From Kitasatospora sp. MAA19 (GTDB lineage: Bacteria > Actinomycetota > Actinomycetes > Streptomycetales > Streptomycetaceae): a stretch of DNA of 64,000 nucleotides. Each line of letters starts with the position of its first letter. Within the stretch, counting starts at the first letter, position 1. The notes below the pieces were generated by a model that saw only the letters and a program-made list of their open reading frames with translations, was not told the origin of the DNA and did no database searches. The position numbers and the translations under genes are program-made. Shown here one piece after another: positions 50,308-58,625 of this stretch. The stretch spans positions 434,001 to 498,000 of the forward strand of contig NZ_JARXYZ010000003.1 of assembly GCF_029894125.1 (NCBI RefSeq). Reading direction: 5' to 3'.

Positions 50308-51465
50308 GTGCGCCGCACCGTCTTCACCGAGGACCACGAGGCCTTCCGGGAGACCATCCGGGACTTCGTCGCCAACGAGGTCGTCCCGGTCTACGAGAGC
50401 TGGGAGGCCGAGGGCCACCCGCCGCGCGACTTCTACCGGCAGCTCGGCGCGCTCGGCATCTACGGCATCGAGGTGCCGGAGGAGTACGGCGGCGCGGGCG
50501 AGAGCGGCTTCAAGTACCAGGCGGTGATCGCCGAGGAGACCGCCCGGGCGGGCGTGAGCTTCGGATCCTCGGGCGTGCACACCGGGCTGGTCCTGCCGTA
50601 CCTGCTGGAGTACGCGACCGAGGAGCAGAAGCGGCGCTGGCTGCCCGGCTTCATCTCCGGCGACATCATGACCGCCATCGCGATGACCGAGCCGGGCGCC
50701 GGCTCCGACCTCGCGGGCATCACCACCACCGCGCGCCGCTCCGAGGACGGCACCCACTACGTCCTGAACGGCGCCAAGACCTTCATCACCGGCGGCGTGC
50801 TGGCCGACCTCGTCCTGGTGGTCTGCCGCACCTCCCCGTACGACCCGGACAACCGCCGGGCCGGCCTGTCCATCCTCTGCGTGGACACCACGTCCCCGGG
50901 CTACTCCGTCGGCCGCAAGCTGCAGAAGATCGGCCTGCGCACCTCGGACACCGCCGAGCTGGCGTTCAGCGACGTCAAGGTGCCGGTGGAGAACCTGCTC
51001 GGCGAGGAGGGCCGGGCCTTCACCTACCTGACCCACAACCTGGTGCAGGAGCGGCTGGCGATCGCGGTCGGCGCGTACGCGGCGGCCGCCGCGGCGGTGC
51101 GGTTCGCGGTGCAGTACGTCAAGGACCGCAAGGTGTTCGGCAAGGCGGTGGCCGAGTTCCAGAACACCAAGTTCACGCTGGCCGACTGCGAGGCCCAGGT
51201 GGTGGCGCAGCAGTCGATGGTGGACCGCGCGCTGGAGCTGTACCAGGAGGGCGAGCTGACCGTCGCCGACGCGGCCGCCACCAAGCTGTTCTGCACCGAG
51301 TCGGCCTCCACCGTCATCGACAAGTGCCTTCAGCTGCACGGCGGTTACGGCTACATCCTGGAGTACCCGATCGCCCGGCTCTACACCGACAACCGGGTGT
51401 TCCGGATCTACGGCGGCACCAGTGAGGTCATGCGCAGCATCATCGCCAAGTCGATGGGCCTGTAG
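50308..51465 (+). CDS. Acyl-CoA dehydrogenase (long-chain/isovaleryl-type active site)
   Basis: 385 residues; FAD enzyme introducing the alpha-beta double bond in acyl-CoA. Signatures: AIAMTEPGAGSDLAG, NGAKTFITGG, the flavin-binding LQLHGGYGYILEYPIARLYTD and terminal IYGGTSEVMRSIIAK. The usual MCAD/SCAD catalytic Glu position (Y-E-G-T) is Gly here, and a Glu appears instead in NLVQERLAIAVG, the arrangement of long-chain and isovaleryl-CoA dehydrogenases. GTG at 50308 gives the expected start and follows AAGGGAG at nine bases; an earlier in-frame start adds 24 Pro/Arg-rich residues. Divergent from the tandem TetR regulator. Confidence 0.9.
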   Translation: MRRTVFTEDHEAFRETIRDFVANEVVPVYESWEAEGHPPRDFYRQLGALGIYGIEVPEEYGGAGESGFKYQAVIAEETARAGVSFGSSGVHTGLVLPYLLEYATEEQKRRWLPGFISGDIMTAIAMTEPGAGSDLAGITTTARRSEDGTHYVLNGAKTFITGGVLADLVLVVCRTSPYDPDNRRAGLSILCVDTTSPGYSVGRKLQKIGLRTSDTAELAFSDVKVPVENLLGEEGRAFTYLTHNLVQERLAIAVGAYAAAAAAVRFAVQYVKDRKVFGKAVAEFQNTKFTLADCEAQVVAQQSMVDRALELYQEGELTVADAAATKLFCTESASTVIDKCLQLHGGYGYILEYPIARLYTDNRVFRIYGGTSEVMRSIIAKSMGL

Positions 51466-51509
51466 GCGCCGGGCCGGTAGTCGCTCGGTCTGCGGGCGGG
51501 GACACAGCG

Positions 51510-51542
51510 GCGGCGGGCCGCACCCCCATGGCGGCCCGCCGC
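51510..51542. terminator. Terminator after the acyl-CoA dehydrogenase
   Basis: Twelve perfect pairs (GCGGCGGGCCGC and complement), nine-base loop; it also faces the convergent small gene. Confidence 0.75.
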
Positions 51543-51559
51543 ACCCCGGCCGGGTGCGC

Positions 51560-51826
51560 TCAGTTGGGCGAACCGTGCTCCGCGCGCCAGGCCTCCCAGC
51601 CGGCGGCGGACGCCACCTTCGCCTCGCGCAGCGCCCGCTGGGCGAACGCGGCCGGCGCGGTCTCCAGGCTCCGCACCCAGCTGCGGCCGGCCGTGGCCAG
51701 CGCCGCGCACACCATCGCCGCCCCGGCCGCGCCGAGCACGGCGCCGATGCCGGTGAGCACCGCGCCGCCGACCAGCAGCGAGCGGTTGACCTGGAACCCG
51801 CCGGAGATTCTCTCGTTGATCGCCAT
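51560..51826 (-). CDS. Small single-pass membrane protein of unknown function
   Basis: 88 residues. One long hydrophobic stretch (about 17-48: LLVGGAVLTGIGAVLGAAGA, then AMVCAALATAG) separates a short N-terminus from a C-terminal amphipathic helix ending WEAWRAEHGSPN. Not recognised. The start is uncertain: GGAGG lies only one base before the ATG at 51826, an unusually short spacing, yet there is no better in-frame start. It stands alone, convergent with the acyl-CoA dehydrogenase. Confidence 0.6.
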   Translation of the reverse strand: MAINERISGGFQVNRSLLVGGAVLTGIGAVLGAAGAAMVCAALATAGRSWVRSLETAPAAFAQRALREAKVASAAGWEAWRAEHGSPN

Positions 51827-52018
51827 GCCTCCACGATGCGTGCACGCGCCGGGGGCTGCACGTCGAACGGCTCCGGGTGCGGACGGCCACCGATGCCGCG
51901 GGTGCGCGGGGAGCGGGGCTCCGGGTGCGGGAGCCGACCGCGTCCGCGAACCTGGGCACACGGCGTCGGCCCGGACGCACGGGGCCGGCCCGGGCGCACC
52001 GGGTCAGGAGGACGCGCG

Positions 52019-52336
52019 ATGCCCGATCTCGAACAGCTCGCCGTGGAGCACGCCACCCGCGCGGCCGAGAGCCCGCACGGGCGCAGCGCCCACCTGGTGC
52101 TCCACGACGGCGTCCTGCGGCAGACCGTGATCGCGCTGACCGCCGGCACCTCACTGGACGAGCACACCCCGCCGAGCGCCGGGAGCGTCCAGGTGCTGCG
52201 CGGCCGGGTCTCGCTGACCATCGCCGGCCGGCACCAGGAACTGCCGGTCGGACGGCTGGAACCGGTGCCCCAGGAGCGGCACGGACTGCTCGCCCACGTC
52301 GACTCGGTGGTGCTGCTGACCGTGGTCACCACCTAG
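52019..52336 (+). CDS. Small cupin-fold protein
   Basis: 105 residues, one cupin barrel: VIALTAGTSLDEHTPPSAGSV is cupin motif 1 (only one of the usual two histidines, with E), GRVSLTIAGRHQELPVGRLE the connecting strands, VPQERHGLLAHVDSVVLLTV motif 2 with a His. Metal ligands are thus reduced relative to classic cupins but a metal site is possible. Function unknown; such small cupins are often annotated as sugar or LuxR-associated proteins without evidence. AGGAGG lies seven bases before the ATG at 52019. Monocistronic. Confidence 0.8.
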   Translation: MPDLEQLAVEHATRAAESPHGRSAHLVLHDGVLRQTVIALTAGTSLDEHTPPSAGSVQVLRGRVSLTIAGRHQELPVGRLEPVPQERHGLLAHVDSVVLLTVVTT

Positions 52337-52373
52337 CGGCAACGGCGGCGCCGCGTCGCACCGCCGGGCGCGG

Positions 52374-52964
52374 TCACCGCGTCGCGGGGCTGAGCACGCT
52401 TGCGCTGACCAGCCGCAGCCCGCGCAGGAAGTCCCGCCCGTTCGGCGCCAGTTCGGGGGCCGCCAGCCACTGGGCGGCGTACCCGGCCAGCAGGGTCTGG
52501 TAGAAGGCCCCGCGGGCGATCTCCTCCTCGGTGTCCGGCACCTCGGGCAGCCCCTGGAACAGCGCGGCGAGGCCGAGCCGGCCGTCCTTCTGCGCCTGCG
52601 CGAACGCGTGCGCCAGCTCGGGCTCGTGTGCGACCTGGGCGAGCGCCTCGAACTGGGCCGCCCAGAGCCCGCGGTGCTCGACGAAGACGGTCTTGAGTCC
52701 GTCCCAGACCGCGGCGAAGCGCTCCTCCCGGTCGTCCGACACCTGGTTCGCGGCGTGCACCACCGCGCCCAGGGCCTCGCCCATCTCCCCGATCGCCTCG
52801 ATCATCGCCGCGTTGAGCAGCGCGTCCTTCGAACCGAAGTGGTAGCCGATCGCGGCCAGGCTGACGCCCGAGGCGGTGGCGATGTCACGGGCGGTGGTGC
52901 GCCCGTAGCCCTTCTCGTAGAGGCAGCGCTTGGCGCCGGCCATCAGGTCTTCGCGGTTTCCCAT
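52374..52964 (-). CDS. TetR-family regulator, probably of the divergent efflux pump
   Basis: 196 residues. HTH about 4-50 (DLMAGAKRCLYEKGYGRTTA, RDIATASGVSLAAIGYHFGS), then a helical ligand domain (VWDGLKTVFVEHRGLWAAQF, EIARGAFYQTLLAGYAAQWL). Start ATG at 52964. It diverges from a DHA2-type MFS pump gene 109 bases away; the region between carries short dyads, which is the classical arrangement of a ligand-responsive repressor controlling its pump and itself. Confidence 0.88.
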   Translation of the reverse strand: MGNREDLMAGAKRCLYEKGYGRTTARDIATASGVSLAAIGYHFGSKDALLNAAMIEAIGEMGEALGAVVHAANQVSDDREERFAAVWDGLKTVFVEHRGLWAAQFEALAQVAHEPELAHAFAQAQKDGRLGLAALFQGLPEVPDTEEEIARGAFYQTLLAGYAAQWLAAPELAPNGRDFLRGLRLVSASVLSPATR

Positions 52965-52992
52965 GACCCGATCCTACGGAAGGACTGCACAG

Positions 52993-53050
52993 ATGTCTTG
53001 CACGAATGTCTCGCGCGATCGATTTACACGTACGTACTAGACAAACGTCT
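52993..53050. promoter_or_regulatory. Operator region between TetR and MFS genes
   Basis: A direct repeat ATGTCT (52993 and 53006, 13 apart) and a dyad AGAC-AAAC-GTCT (53039-53050). The second lies 24-35 bases before the MFS start and is the better repressor site. Confidence 0.45.
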
Positions 53051-53073
53051 GACACGCCCGTACGGTCTTCCCC

Positions 53074-54624
53074 ATGACCGCAACCACCGGCCGCGCAGGC
53101 CGTCGCGAATGGATCGGCCTGGCCGTCCTCCTGCTCCCGACCCTCGTCCTCGCCATGGACATGGGCGTGCTCTTCTTCGCCGTCCCGTACATCTCCACCA
53201 CGCTGGCGCCCAGCGGCACCCAGCAGCTGTGGATCATGGACATGTACTCGTTCCTGCTCGCCGGGCTGCTCATCACCATGGGCTCGCTGGGCGACCGGTT
53301 CGGCCGCCGCCGACTGCTGATGATCGGCGCCGCCGGCTTCATCGGTGCCTCGCTGCTCGCCGCCTGGGCCGACAGCGCCGGCCAGCTGATCGCCGCCCGC
53401 GCCCTGCTCGGCGCCGCCGGGGCCACCGTGATGCCCTCGACGCTCGCGCTGATCCGCAGCATGTTCCACGACCCCAAGCAGCGGCAGATCGCCCTCGGCG
53501 CCTGGGGCGGCATCCTCACCGCCGGCGCCACCCTCGGCCCGGTCGCCGGCGGTCTGCTGCTCGGCCACTTCTGGTGGGGCTCCGTGTTCCTGATCGCCGT
53601 CCCGGTGATGGCCCTGGTGCTGCTCACCGCCCCGGTCCTGCTCCCCGAGTACCGCGCCGCCGCCCGCACCGGCCGCTTCGACCTGCCCGGCGCCGCGCTG
53701 TCGATGGCCGCGATCCTGCCGCTGGTCTACGGCGTCAAGACCCTCGCCGTGGACGGCTGGAGCCCGCTGCCCGCACTCGCCGTCCCGGCCGGCCTGCTGC
53801 TCGCCGCCGCGTTCGTCCGGCGCCAGCGCACCGCCGCCGACCCGCTGCTCGACCTCGGCCTGTTCCGGATCCGCACCTTCAGCGGCGCGATCAGTGTCAA
53901 CACCATCGCGATGTTCGCCATGATGGGCTTCGCCCTCTTCACCTCGCAGTACCTGCAGCTGGTCAAGGGCATGAGCCCGCTCACCGCCTCGCTCTGGTCG
54001 CTGGTGCCCAGCGTCGGCGTCGGCGCGGCCGTCGGCATCAGCTCGGCGCTGGCCGGCAAGGTCCGCCCGGCGGCCCTGATGGGCGGCGGCTTCCTGGTCG
54101 GCGCGGCGGGCTTCGCTCTGATGACCCAGGTCGGCGCGCACTCCCCGCTCGCACTCATCCTCATCGCGGCGGGCGTGCTCGCCGCCGGCACCGTCGGCAC
54201 CATGACCATGACCGCCGAGATGGTCGTCTCCGCCGCCCCCGTCGAGCGGGCCGGCGCCGCCTCCGCCACCTCCGAGACCGCCGTCGAACTCGGCAGCTCG
54301 CTCGGCATCGCCCTGCTCGGCGCGGCCGGCGCCGCGGTCTACCGCCACCAGCTGGACGGCGCCCTCCCGGCGGGCGTCGACGGCGAGACCGCCCGCGCCG
54401 CCCAGGACACCCTCGGGGGCGCGGCCACCGCCGCCGCCCACCTGCCCGGCCGGGTCGGCGCCGACCTGCTGGAGACCGCCCGGGCCGCCTTCACCGACGG
54501 CCTGCACGTCGCCGCCGTGGTCGGCCTGGTCTTCGCCCTCGGCGCCGCCCTGCTGGCCTACCGCCTGATGCGCCACCTCCCCGCCGCCGCCCCGGCCCCG
54601 CAGCCCGAGGCCGCCACCGCCTGA
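53074..54624 (+). CDS. DHA2-family (QacA/SmvA-type) multidrug efflux transporter
   Basis: 516 residues with about 14 hydrophobic segments. Helix 1 ends in the DHA2 motif LAMDMGVLFFAVPYIS (the usual L-D-X-T-V-N-V-A-L-P region in its SmvA/QacA form); ITMGSLGDRFGRRRLLMIGA is motif A; GAWGGILTAGATLGPVAGGL is motif C, characteristic of antiporters. The pumps export cationic biocides, dyes and antibiotics using the proton gradient. Start ATG at 53074. The divergent TetR gene probably represses it. A strong terminator follows 30 bases downstream. Confidence 0.9.
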   Translation: MTATTGRAGRREWIGLAVLLLPTLVLAMDMGVLFFAVPYISTTLAPSGTQQLWIMDMYSFLLAGLLITMGSLGDRFGRRRLLMIGAAGFIGASLLAAWADSAGQLIAARALLGAAGATVMPSTLALIRSMFHDPKQRQIALGAWGGILTAGATLGPVAGGLLLGHFWWGSVFLIAVPVMALVLLTAPVLLPEYRAAARTGRFDLPGAALSMAAILPLVYGVKTLAVDGWSPLPALAVPAGLLLAAAFVRRQRTAADPLLDLGLFRIRTFSGAISVNTIAMFAMMGFALFTSQYLQLVKGMSPLTASLWSLVPSVGVGAAVGISSALAGKVRPAALMGGGFLVGAAGFALMTQVGAHSPLALILIAAGVLAAGTVGTMTMTAEMVVSAAPVERAGAASATSETAVELGSSLGIALLGAAGAAVYRHQLDGALPAGVDGETARAAQDTLGGAATAAAHLPGRVGADLLETARAAFTDGLHVAAVVGLVFALGAALLAYRLMRHLPAAAPAPQPEAATA

Positions 54625-54653
54625 CCCACCCGGCCCGATCCACGCGAGTCATC

Positions 54654-54686
54654 GAGAGCCCCCGCCCACCCCGGGCGGGGGCTCTC
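54654..54686. terminator. Strong terminator after the MFS pump
   Basis: Fourteen perfect pairs (GAGAGCCCCCGCCC and complement) with loop ACCCC. Confidence 0.9.
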
Positions 54687-54712
54687 CGCCGTCCACGGCC
54701 CAGGGCCCACCG

Positions 54713-55297
54713 GTGCCGGTAGGCCTCGCGGCGGTCGCAGCATCCGGTGGTCCCCCGCTCTCAGCGGAGCAGGGCGGCCATGACCTCCGGGGAGACGGAG
54801 CCTTCGAGGCCCTCGGCCGCGGCCGCGAGCCGGTTCAGCCACTCGTCCCCGGCCCGTTCGGCGACTTCCTCCGTCACCTCGCCTCGGTGCTGGTCGTGGT
54901 GCTGTTCGGCCGCGCCGGGATCGGCGAACTTCCCCCCTGGGCGCGCTGGTTCGGCATCGCGCCGATCGCCGCCGGGCTGGCGCTGCGGGCCTGGGGCATG
55001 CGCACCCCGGGTCGCCACCACACCCGCACCCTGCGCACCGTGGACACCCAGTACGTCGTCCGCAGCGGCCCGTACCGGCAGGTCCGTCACCTCGACTACG
55101 CCGGCCGCCCGCTGGTCCGGACGGGCTACGCGCTCGGGCTGGGCAGCCGGCCGGCCACCCTGCTGGTGGCGGCGCTGCTGCCGGCCGCGCACGGCTGGCG
55201 GATCAGCGCCGAGGAGCGACTGCTGCCGGCCGCCTTCGGGCCCGCGTACGCCGAGTACCGGCAGGTTTCGAAGCGGCTGGTGCCCTTCGTGCACTGA
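54713..55297 (+). CDS. Isoprenylcysteine carboxylmethyltransferase-like protein, probably 5'-truncated and decaying
   Basis: The reading frame gives 194 residues. From about residue 57 it follows the ICMT/PEMT-like membrane methyltransferase core: WFGIAPIAAGLALRAWGMRT, TVDTQYVVRSGPYRQVRH, LRISAEERLLPA-like EERLLPAAFGPAYAEYRQVS and RLVPFVH. The key RHPXY step reads RHLDYAG, losing the proline, and SLLVWLG-type sequence reads RPLVRTG. The first 55 residues do not resemble the family, and two or more N-terminal helices are missing. Translated backwards, the same 5' stretch ends in a protein-like tail (DEWLNRLAAAAEGLEG). I infer that a rearrangement removed the gene's start. A GTG at 54887 could be a shorter start. 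Confidence 0.5.
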   Translation: MPVGLAAVAASGGPPLSAEQGGHDLRGDGAFEALGRGREPVQPLVPGPFGDFLRHLASVLVVVLFGRAGIGELPPWARWFGIAPIAAGLALRAWGMRTPGRHHTRTLRTVDTQYVVRSGPYRQVRHLDYAGRPLVRTGYALGLGSRPATLLVAALLPAAHGWRISAEERLLPAAFGPAYAEYRQVSKRLVPFVH

Positions 55298-55474
55298 TCC
55301 CCGCCCCGCCGGGCCCGCGGGGCGCGCGGGCTGGTCACCGGGGCCGCGAACCGACCCGACCGGGCCCGCCGCCGCCGCAGTTGCTCGCGTTCCGCTCGAA
55401 CGGCACCTGGTTTTTGGCCAGCGTTTCCCGGCCGGTGTATCCGTTCACCGTCGCAGCCAGGCATACTGGCCAGC

Positions 55475-55546
55475 ATGGGCGCTAGCCCACCCGTGACTCT
55501 AGACAAGAAGGGACCGGTGGCCAGGGATGCTGCGGAACGGTCTTGA
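55475..55546 (+). CDS. Possible 23-residue leader peptide overlapping tatA
   Basis: ATG at 55475 opens 23 codons ([18 protein letters not shown], ending in AAERS) and stops at 55544-55546, 20 bases inside tatA in another frame. CATACT at 55462-55467 ends seven bases before the ATG, the leaderless spacing used elsewhere in this window. Since tatA has no well-placed SD, translation of this ORF could feed ribosomes onto the tatA start. Confidence 0.4.
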   Translation: MGASPPVTLDKKGPVARDAAERS

Positions 55547-55838
55547 GCCCTGGCACCTCCTGGTGGTGCTGGCGGTCGTAGTCCTGCTGTTCGGATCGAA
55601 GAAGCTGCCGGAGATGGCCCGCGGCCTCGGCAAGTCGATGCGCATCCTGAAGGCGGAGACGAAGGCGCTGCGCGAGGACGACGCTCCGGCGGACGCCGCG
55701 CAGAACACCACCGCCCAGAGCACCGCGGCCCCGGGCGCCGGCACCGCACAGAGCACCGCCGCGCAGCAGCCGGCCGCCGTCACGCCGACCAACGTGACCA
55801 AGGCCACCGAGACGAAGCGGCCCGAGACGACCGCCTGA
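55527..55838 (+). CDS. tatA: Twin-arginine translocase subunit TatA
   Basis: 103 residues. One N-terminal membrane helix ([20 protein letters not shown]), the hinge Gly-Ser, then the amphipathic helix [20 protein letters not shown], typical of TatA; the F-G-X-K-K-L-P hinge is intact. TatA polymerises with TatB and TatC to move folded proteins with RR signals. The C-terminal 50 residues are Ala/Thr/Gln-rich and disordered, as usual. Streptomycetes export many proteins this way. The start has no properly spaced SD (GAAGGGA is 13 bases upstream); see the overlapping leader ORF. No tatC is adjacent. Confidence 0.92.
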   Translation: MLRNGLEPWHLLVVLAVVVLLFGSKKLPEMARGLGKSMRILKAETKALREDDAPADAAQNTTAQSTAAPGAGTAQSTAAQQPAAVTPTNVTKATETKRPETTA

Positions 55839-55853
55839 GTCCCGCGTTCCTCC

Positions 55854-55895
55854 GGAAGCCCCCGGCACCGTCCGACGACGGTACCGGGGGCTTCC
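55854..55895. terminator. Terminator after tatA
   Basis: Nineteen-base arms (GGAAGCCCCCGGCACCGTC and near-complement, one mismatch), loop CGAC. Confidence 0.85.
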
Positions 55896-55996
55896 GCCGT
55901 CCCCGGTGAGGGGTAGACCCCGGAGCGCGTTCGACTGGCCGTCCGATCTGATCCGTTATCTCCTGGTTTTCACCACTGGAGGAACGGAGTCGCGGC

Positions 55997-57373
55997 ATGC
56001 CCACCGACGAGCTGGGCGCGTCCCCCGACGAGCCGCCCGCCGGCCGGCCCGCCGGACCGCCTGGCGGGTCGCCCGACGAACTGGCCGACCTGCGGGCCCG
56101 GCTGAGCGCCGTCGAGGCCCACGAGGCCCGGCTGGACCGGCAGTTGGGGGCCAGTCAGGGCAGTCAGGGCCGCCACCGGGCGCGCTCCCTGCTCGCCGTC
56201 CTGCTGATCCTGCTGGCCTGCGTGCTGACCCCGCTCGGCGCCGTCGCGGTCTGGGCGAAATCGCAGGTCGGCGACACCGACCGGTACGTCGCGACCATGG
56301 CGCCGCTGGCCAGGGACCCGGCGGTCAAGGCGGCCGTCACCAACCGGGTCACCGACGCGATCATGCAGCAGATCCCGGTCGACTCGTTGCTCGACAACGT
56401 CGCCCCCGACGACCGGCCCAAGCTCGGCGCACTGCTGAACGGCATCGGCCAGGCCCTCACCAGCGGGCTCACCGGCTTCGTCCACACCCAGGTCCAGCGA
56501 GTGGTGGACAGCGACGCCTTCGTCACCATCTGGACGGACGTCAACCGGGAGGCGCACGCCGCGATCGACCGGATGCTGACCGGGCAGGGCGGCGGCGCCG
56601 TCGAGATCAGGAACGACACCGTGGTGCTCGACCTCGCCCCGGTGATCGCCCGGGTGAAGACCGCGCTGGTCGACAACGGGCTCTCGGTGGCTTCGAAGAT
56701 CCCGGAGATCCACACCTCGTACACGCTGGTGCAGTCCGACGCCATCCCCACGGTCCGCACCGGCCTCCGGCTGCTGGACCTGGCCGGCTTCTGGGTGCCG
56801 GTGCTCGCGCTGGCCTGCGCCGTCGGCGGGGTGCTGCTGGCGGGTCGGCGGCGGCGGGCGGCGGTCACGGCGGCGCTGGGCATGGCCGCCGGGGCGCTGC
56901 TGCTGGGCCTCGGGCTGAGCGTGTTCCGGGCCGTCTACCTGGACAGGCTCCCCGCCGGGGTGGACCAGGCGGCCGCCCAGGCGGTGTACGACACGCTCGT
57001 GCGCTACCTGCGCTCCGCCGTCCGGGTGGTCGTCGCGCTCGGACTCGTCGTCGCCCTCGGCGCCTGGATCAGCGGCGGCGGGCGCTGGGCCCGTACCGTG
57101 CGCGGCGGCTGGCACGCGGCGCTCGGCTCCGCCCGGAACACCGCCGAACGGGCCGGGCTGCGACTCGGGCCGGTCGGCCGGTTCGTCCACCGCTGGAAGG
57201 CCTGGCTGGGCTGGGCGGCGGTGGCGGGCGCGGCGCTGGCGTTCGTGCTGTGGAGCTACCCGACGGTGCTGGTGACGCTCTGCCTGGCGCTCGCGCTGGT
57301 CGGCGTCCTGGCGGTGCTGGAGCTGCTGGACGAACCGGGCCGACCGGAAGGAGGAGCCCCGGCCGCCACCTGA
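55997..57373 (+). CDS. Large membrane protein of unknown function with extracytoplasmic domain
   Basis: 458 residues. Residues 1-60 are cytoplasmic with a short coiled coil (ADLRARLSAVEAHEARLDRQ). A first membrane helix (LLAVLLILLACVLTPLGAVA) is followed by a roughly 185-residue outside domain (VGDTDRYVATMAPLARDPAV, IMQQIPVDSLLDNVAPDDRP) and then five or so helices to the end, including GFWVPVLALACAVGGVLLAG and VRVVVALGLVVALGAWI. Such proteins occur in many actinomycetes without an assigned role. ATG at 55997 follows CGGAG at eight bases. It precedes a K+ channel gene by 103 bases on the same strand. Confidence 0.75.
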   Translation: MPTDELGASPDEPPAGRPAGPPGGSPDELADLRARLSAVEAHEARLDRQLGASQGSQGRHRARSLLAVLLILLACVLTPLGAVAVWAKSQVGDTDRYVATMAPLARDPAVKAAVTNRVTDAIMQQIPVDSLLDNVAPDDRPKLGALLNGIGQALTSGLTGFVHTQVQRVVDSDAFVTIWTDVNREAHAAIDRMLTGQGGGAVEIRNDTVVLDLAPVIARVKTALVDNGLSVASKIPEIHTSYTLVQSDAIPTVRTGLRLLDLAGFWVPVLALACAVGGVLLAGRRRRAAVTAALGMAAGALLLGLGLSVFRAVYLDRLPAGVDQAAAQAVYDTLVRYLRSAVRVVVALGLVVALGAWISGGGRWARTVRGGWHAALGSARNTAERAGLRLGPVGRFVHRWKAWLGWAAVAGAALAFVLWSYPTVLVTLCLALALVGVLAVLELLDEPGRPEGGAPAAT

Positions 57374-57476
57374 GGGGCGATCAGCGGCGCCGGCCCTCCG
57401 GCACGGGTCGGCCGGCCGGCCCCGATCGGCCCAGCCCGGACAGCGGCCCGCCGGACGGGGCCGGAGGCTGGACGGG

Positions 57477-58037
57477 ATGTCCGAAACCCAGTCACCACCG
57501 CCACCGTCACCACCGCCGCCACCGCCGCCGGGCGGTTTCGTCGACCTGCGGGCCACCGGATTGCTGCTGGGCTCCTTCACGCTCCTGATGGCCGCGTACT
57601 TCACCCTGCCGCTGCGCTTCCTCGGCCGGACGCACCCGCTGCTCGGCTGGCTCGCGTTCGCCGCCGCGCTGACCGGGCTGAGCACCCTGCTGCTGGCGAA
57701 GATGCTCGGCGCCGTGCGCGGCACCGAGCGACGTCCGGTGATCTGGCTGGTCTTCCTGATCGGGCTCTCGATGACCGTCTTCGCCACGACCTACTACGTC
57801 CTCGCCGAGCGGACCGGCGAGTTCGAGGGGCTGCGGACCCGGCTGGACGCGCTCTACTTCACCATCGTCACCCTGGCCACCGTCGGCTACGGCGACATCA
57901 TCCCGTCCGGCCAGGGGCCGCGCCTGGTGGTGATCCTGCAGATCGGGTACAACTTCGTCTTCCTCGCGGCGGCGGCGGGGACGCTGTCGCGGACGATCCG
58001 GGCGGGCCTCGACGTCCGGGCCCACCGGGGGCCCTAG
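57477..58037 (+). CDS. Small potassium channel (ion-channel, Ion_trans_2 type)
   Basis: 186 residues. After a Pro-run leader (about 6-18) come two hydrophobic segments (ATGLLLGSFTLLMAAYFTL, LLGWLAFAAALTGLSTLLLA), then the pore module: outer helix WLVFLIGLSMTVFATTYYVL, pore loop LDALYFTIVTLATVGYGDII with the K+ selectivity filter TVGYGD, and inner helix LVVILQIGYNFVFLAAAAGT. There is no RCK or cyclic-nucleotide domain, so gating must be intrinsic. ATG at 57477; spacing to the upstream membrane protein suggests co-transcription. Confidence 0.9.
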   Translation: MSETQSPPPPSPPPPPPPGGFVDLRATGLLLGSFTLLMAAYFTLPLRFLGRTHPLLGWLAFAAALTGLSTLLLAKMLGAVRGTERRPVIWLVFLIGLSMTVFATTYYVLAERTGEFEGLRTRLDALYFTIVTLATVGYGDIIPSGQGPRLVVILQIGYNFVFLAAAAGTLSRTIRAGLDVRAHRGP

Positions 58038-58127
58038 CGTGCACAGGTTGTCCACAGGCTGTGGATGAGCCGGTGGCCGTCAGGAATCGAGAAGCACGGC
58101 CGCAGCGCCGGACCTAGCATCGGCGCC

Positions 58128-58538
58128 ATGGACATCACCATTCACACCAGCGTCCTCCCGCACGACGACCCGGACGCGTCCCTGGCCTTCTACCGCGACG
58201 TGCTCGGCTTCGAGGTCCGCGGCGACGTCGGACAGGGCCGGATGCGCTGGATCACCGTCGGCCCCGCCGGCCAGCCCGGCACCTCCATCCTGCTGGCGCC
58301 GCCGGCCGCCGACCCCGGCATCACCGAGAACGAGCGCCGCACCATCGCCGAGATGATGGCCAAGGGCACCTACGGCTGGATCCTGCTGGCCAGCCGGGAC
58401 CTCGACGGCACCTTCGGGAAGGTGCAGGGCAGCGGCGCCGAGGTCGTCCAGGAGCCGACCGAGCAGCCGTACGGCATCCGCGACTGCGCCTTCCGCGATC
58501 CCGCGGGCAACCTGATCCGCATCCAGGAGGTGCGCTGA
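58128..58538 (+). CDS. VOC/glyoxalase-fold protein
   Basis: 136 residues with one paired beta-alpha-beta-beta-beta VOC unit set: TIHTSVLPHDDPDASLAFYR (the start of module 1 with a metal-ligand His), LGFEVRGDVGQGRMRWITVG, GWILLASRDLDGTFGKVQGS and DCAFRDPAGNLIRIQEV with the terminal Glu ligand. Members are glyoxalases, dioxygenases or resistance proteins; this one cannot be assigned. TAGCAT (58115-58120) ends seven bases before the ATG, implying a leaderless message. It begins a VOC / AraC / VOC cluster. Confidence 0.88.
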   Translation: MDITIHTSVLPHDDPDASLAFYRDVLGFEVRGDVGQGRMRWITVGPAGQPGTSILLAPPAADPGITENERRTIAEMMAKGTYGWILLASRDLDGTFGKVQGSGAEVVQEPTEQPYGIRDCAFRDPAGNLIRIQEVR

Positions 58539-58625
58539 ACCGGCCCCGACCACCGGGTCCGCGATCGACGGAGGCCGACGAAGGCCGCCGGAGGCCGACG
58601 TGAGTCGACGAAAGGAGTCCTCCCC

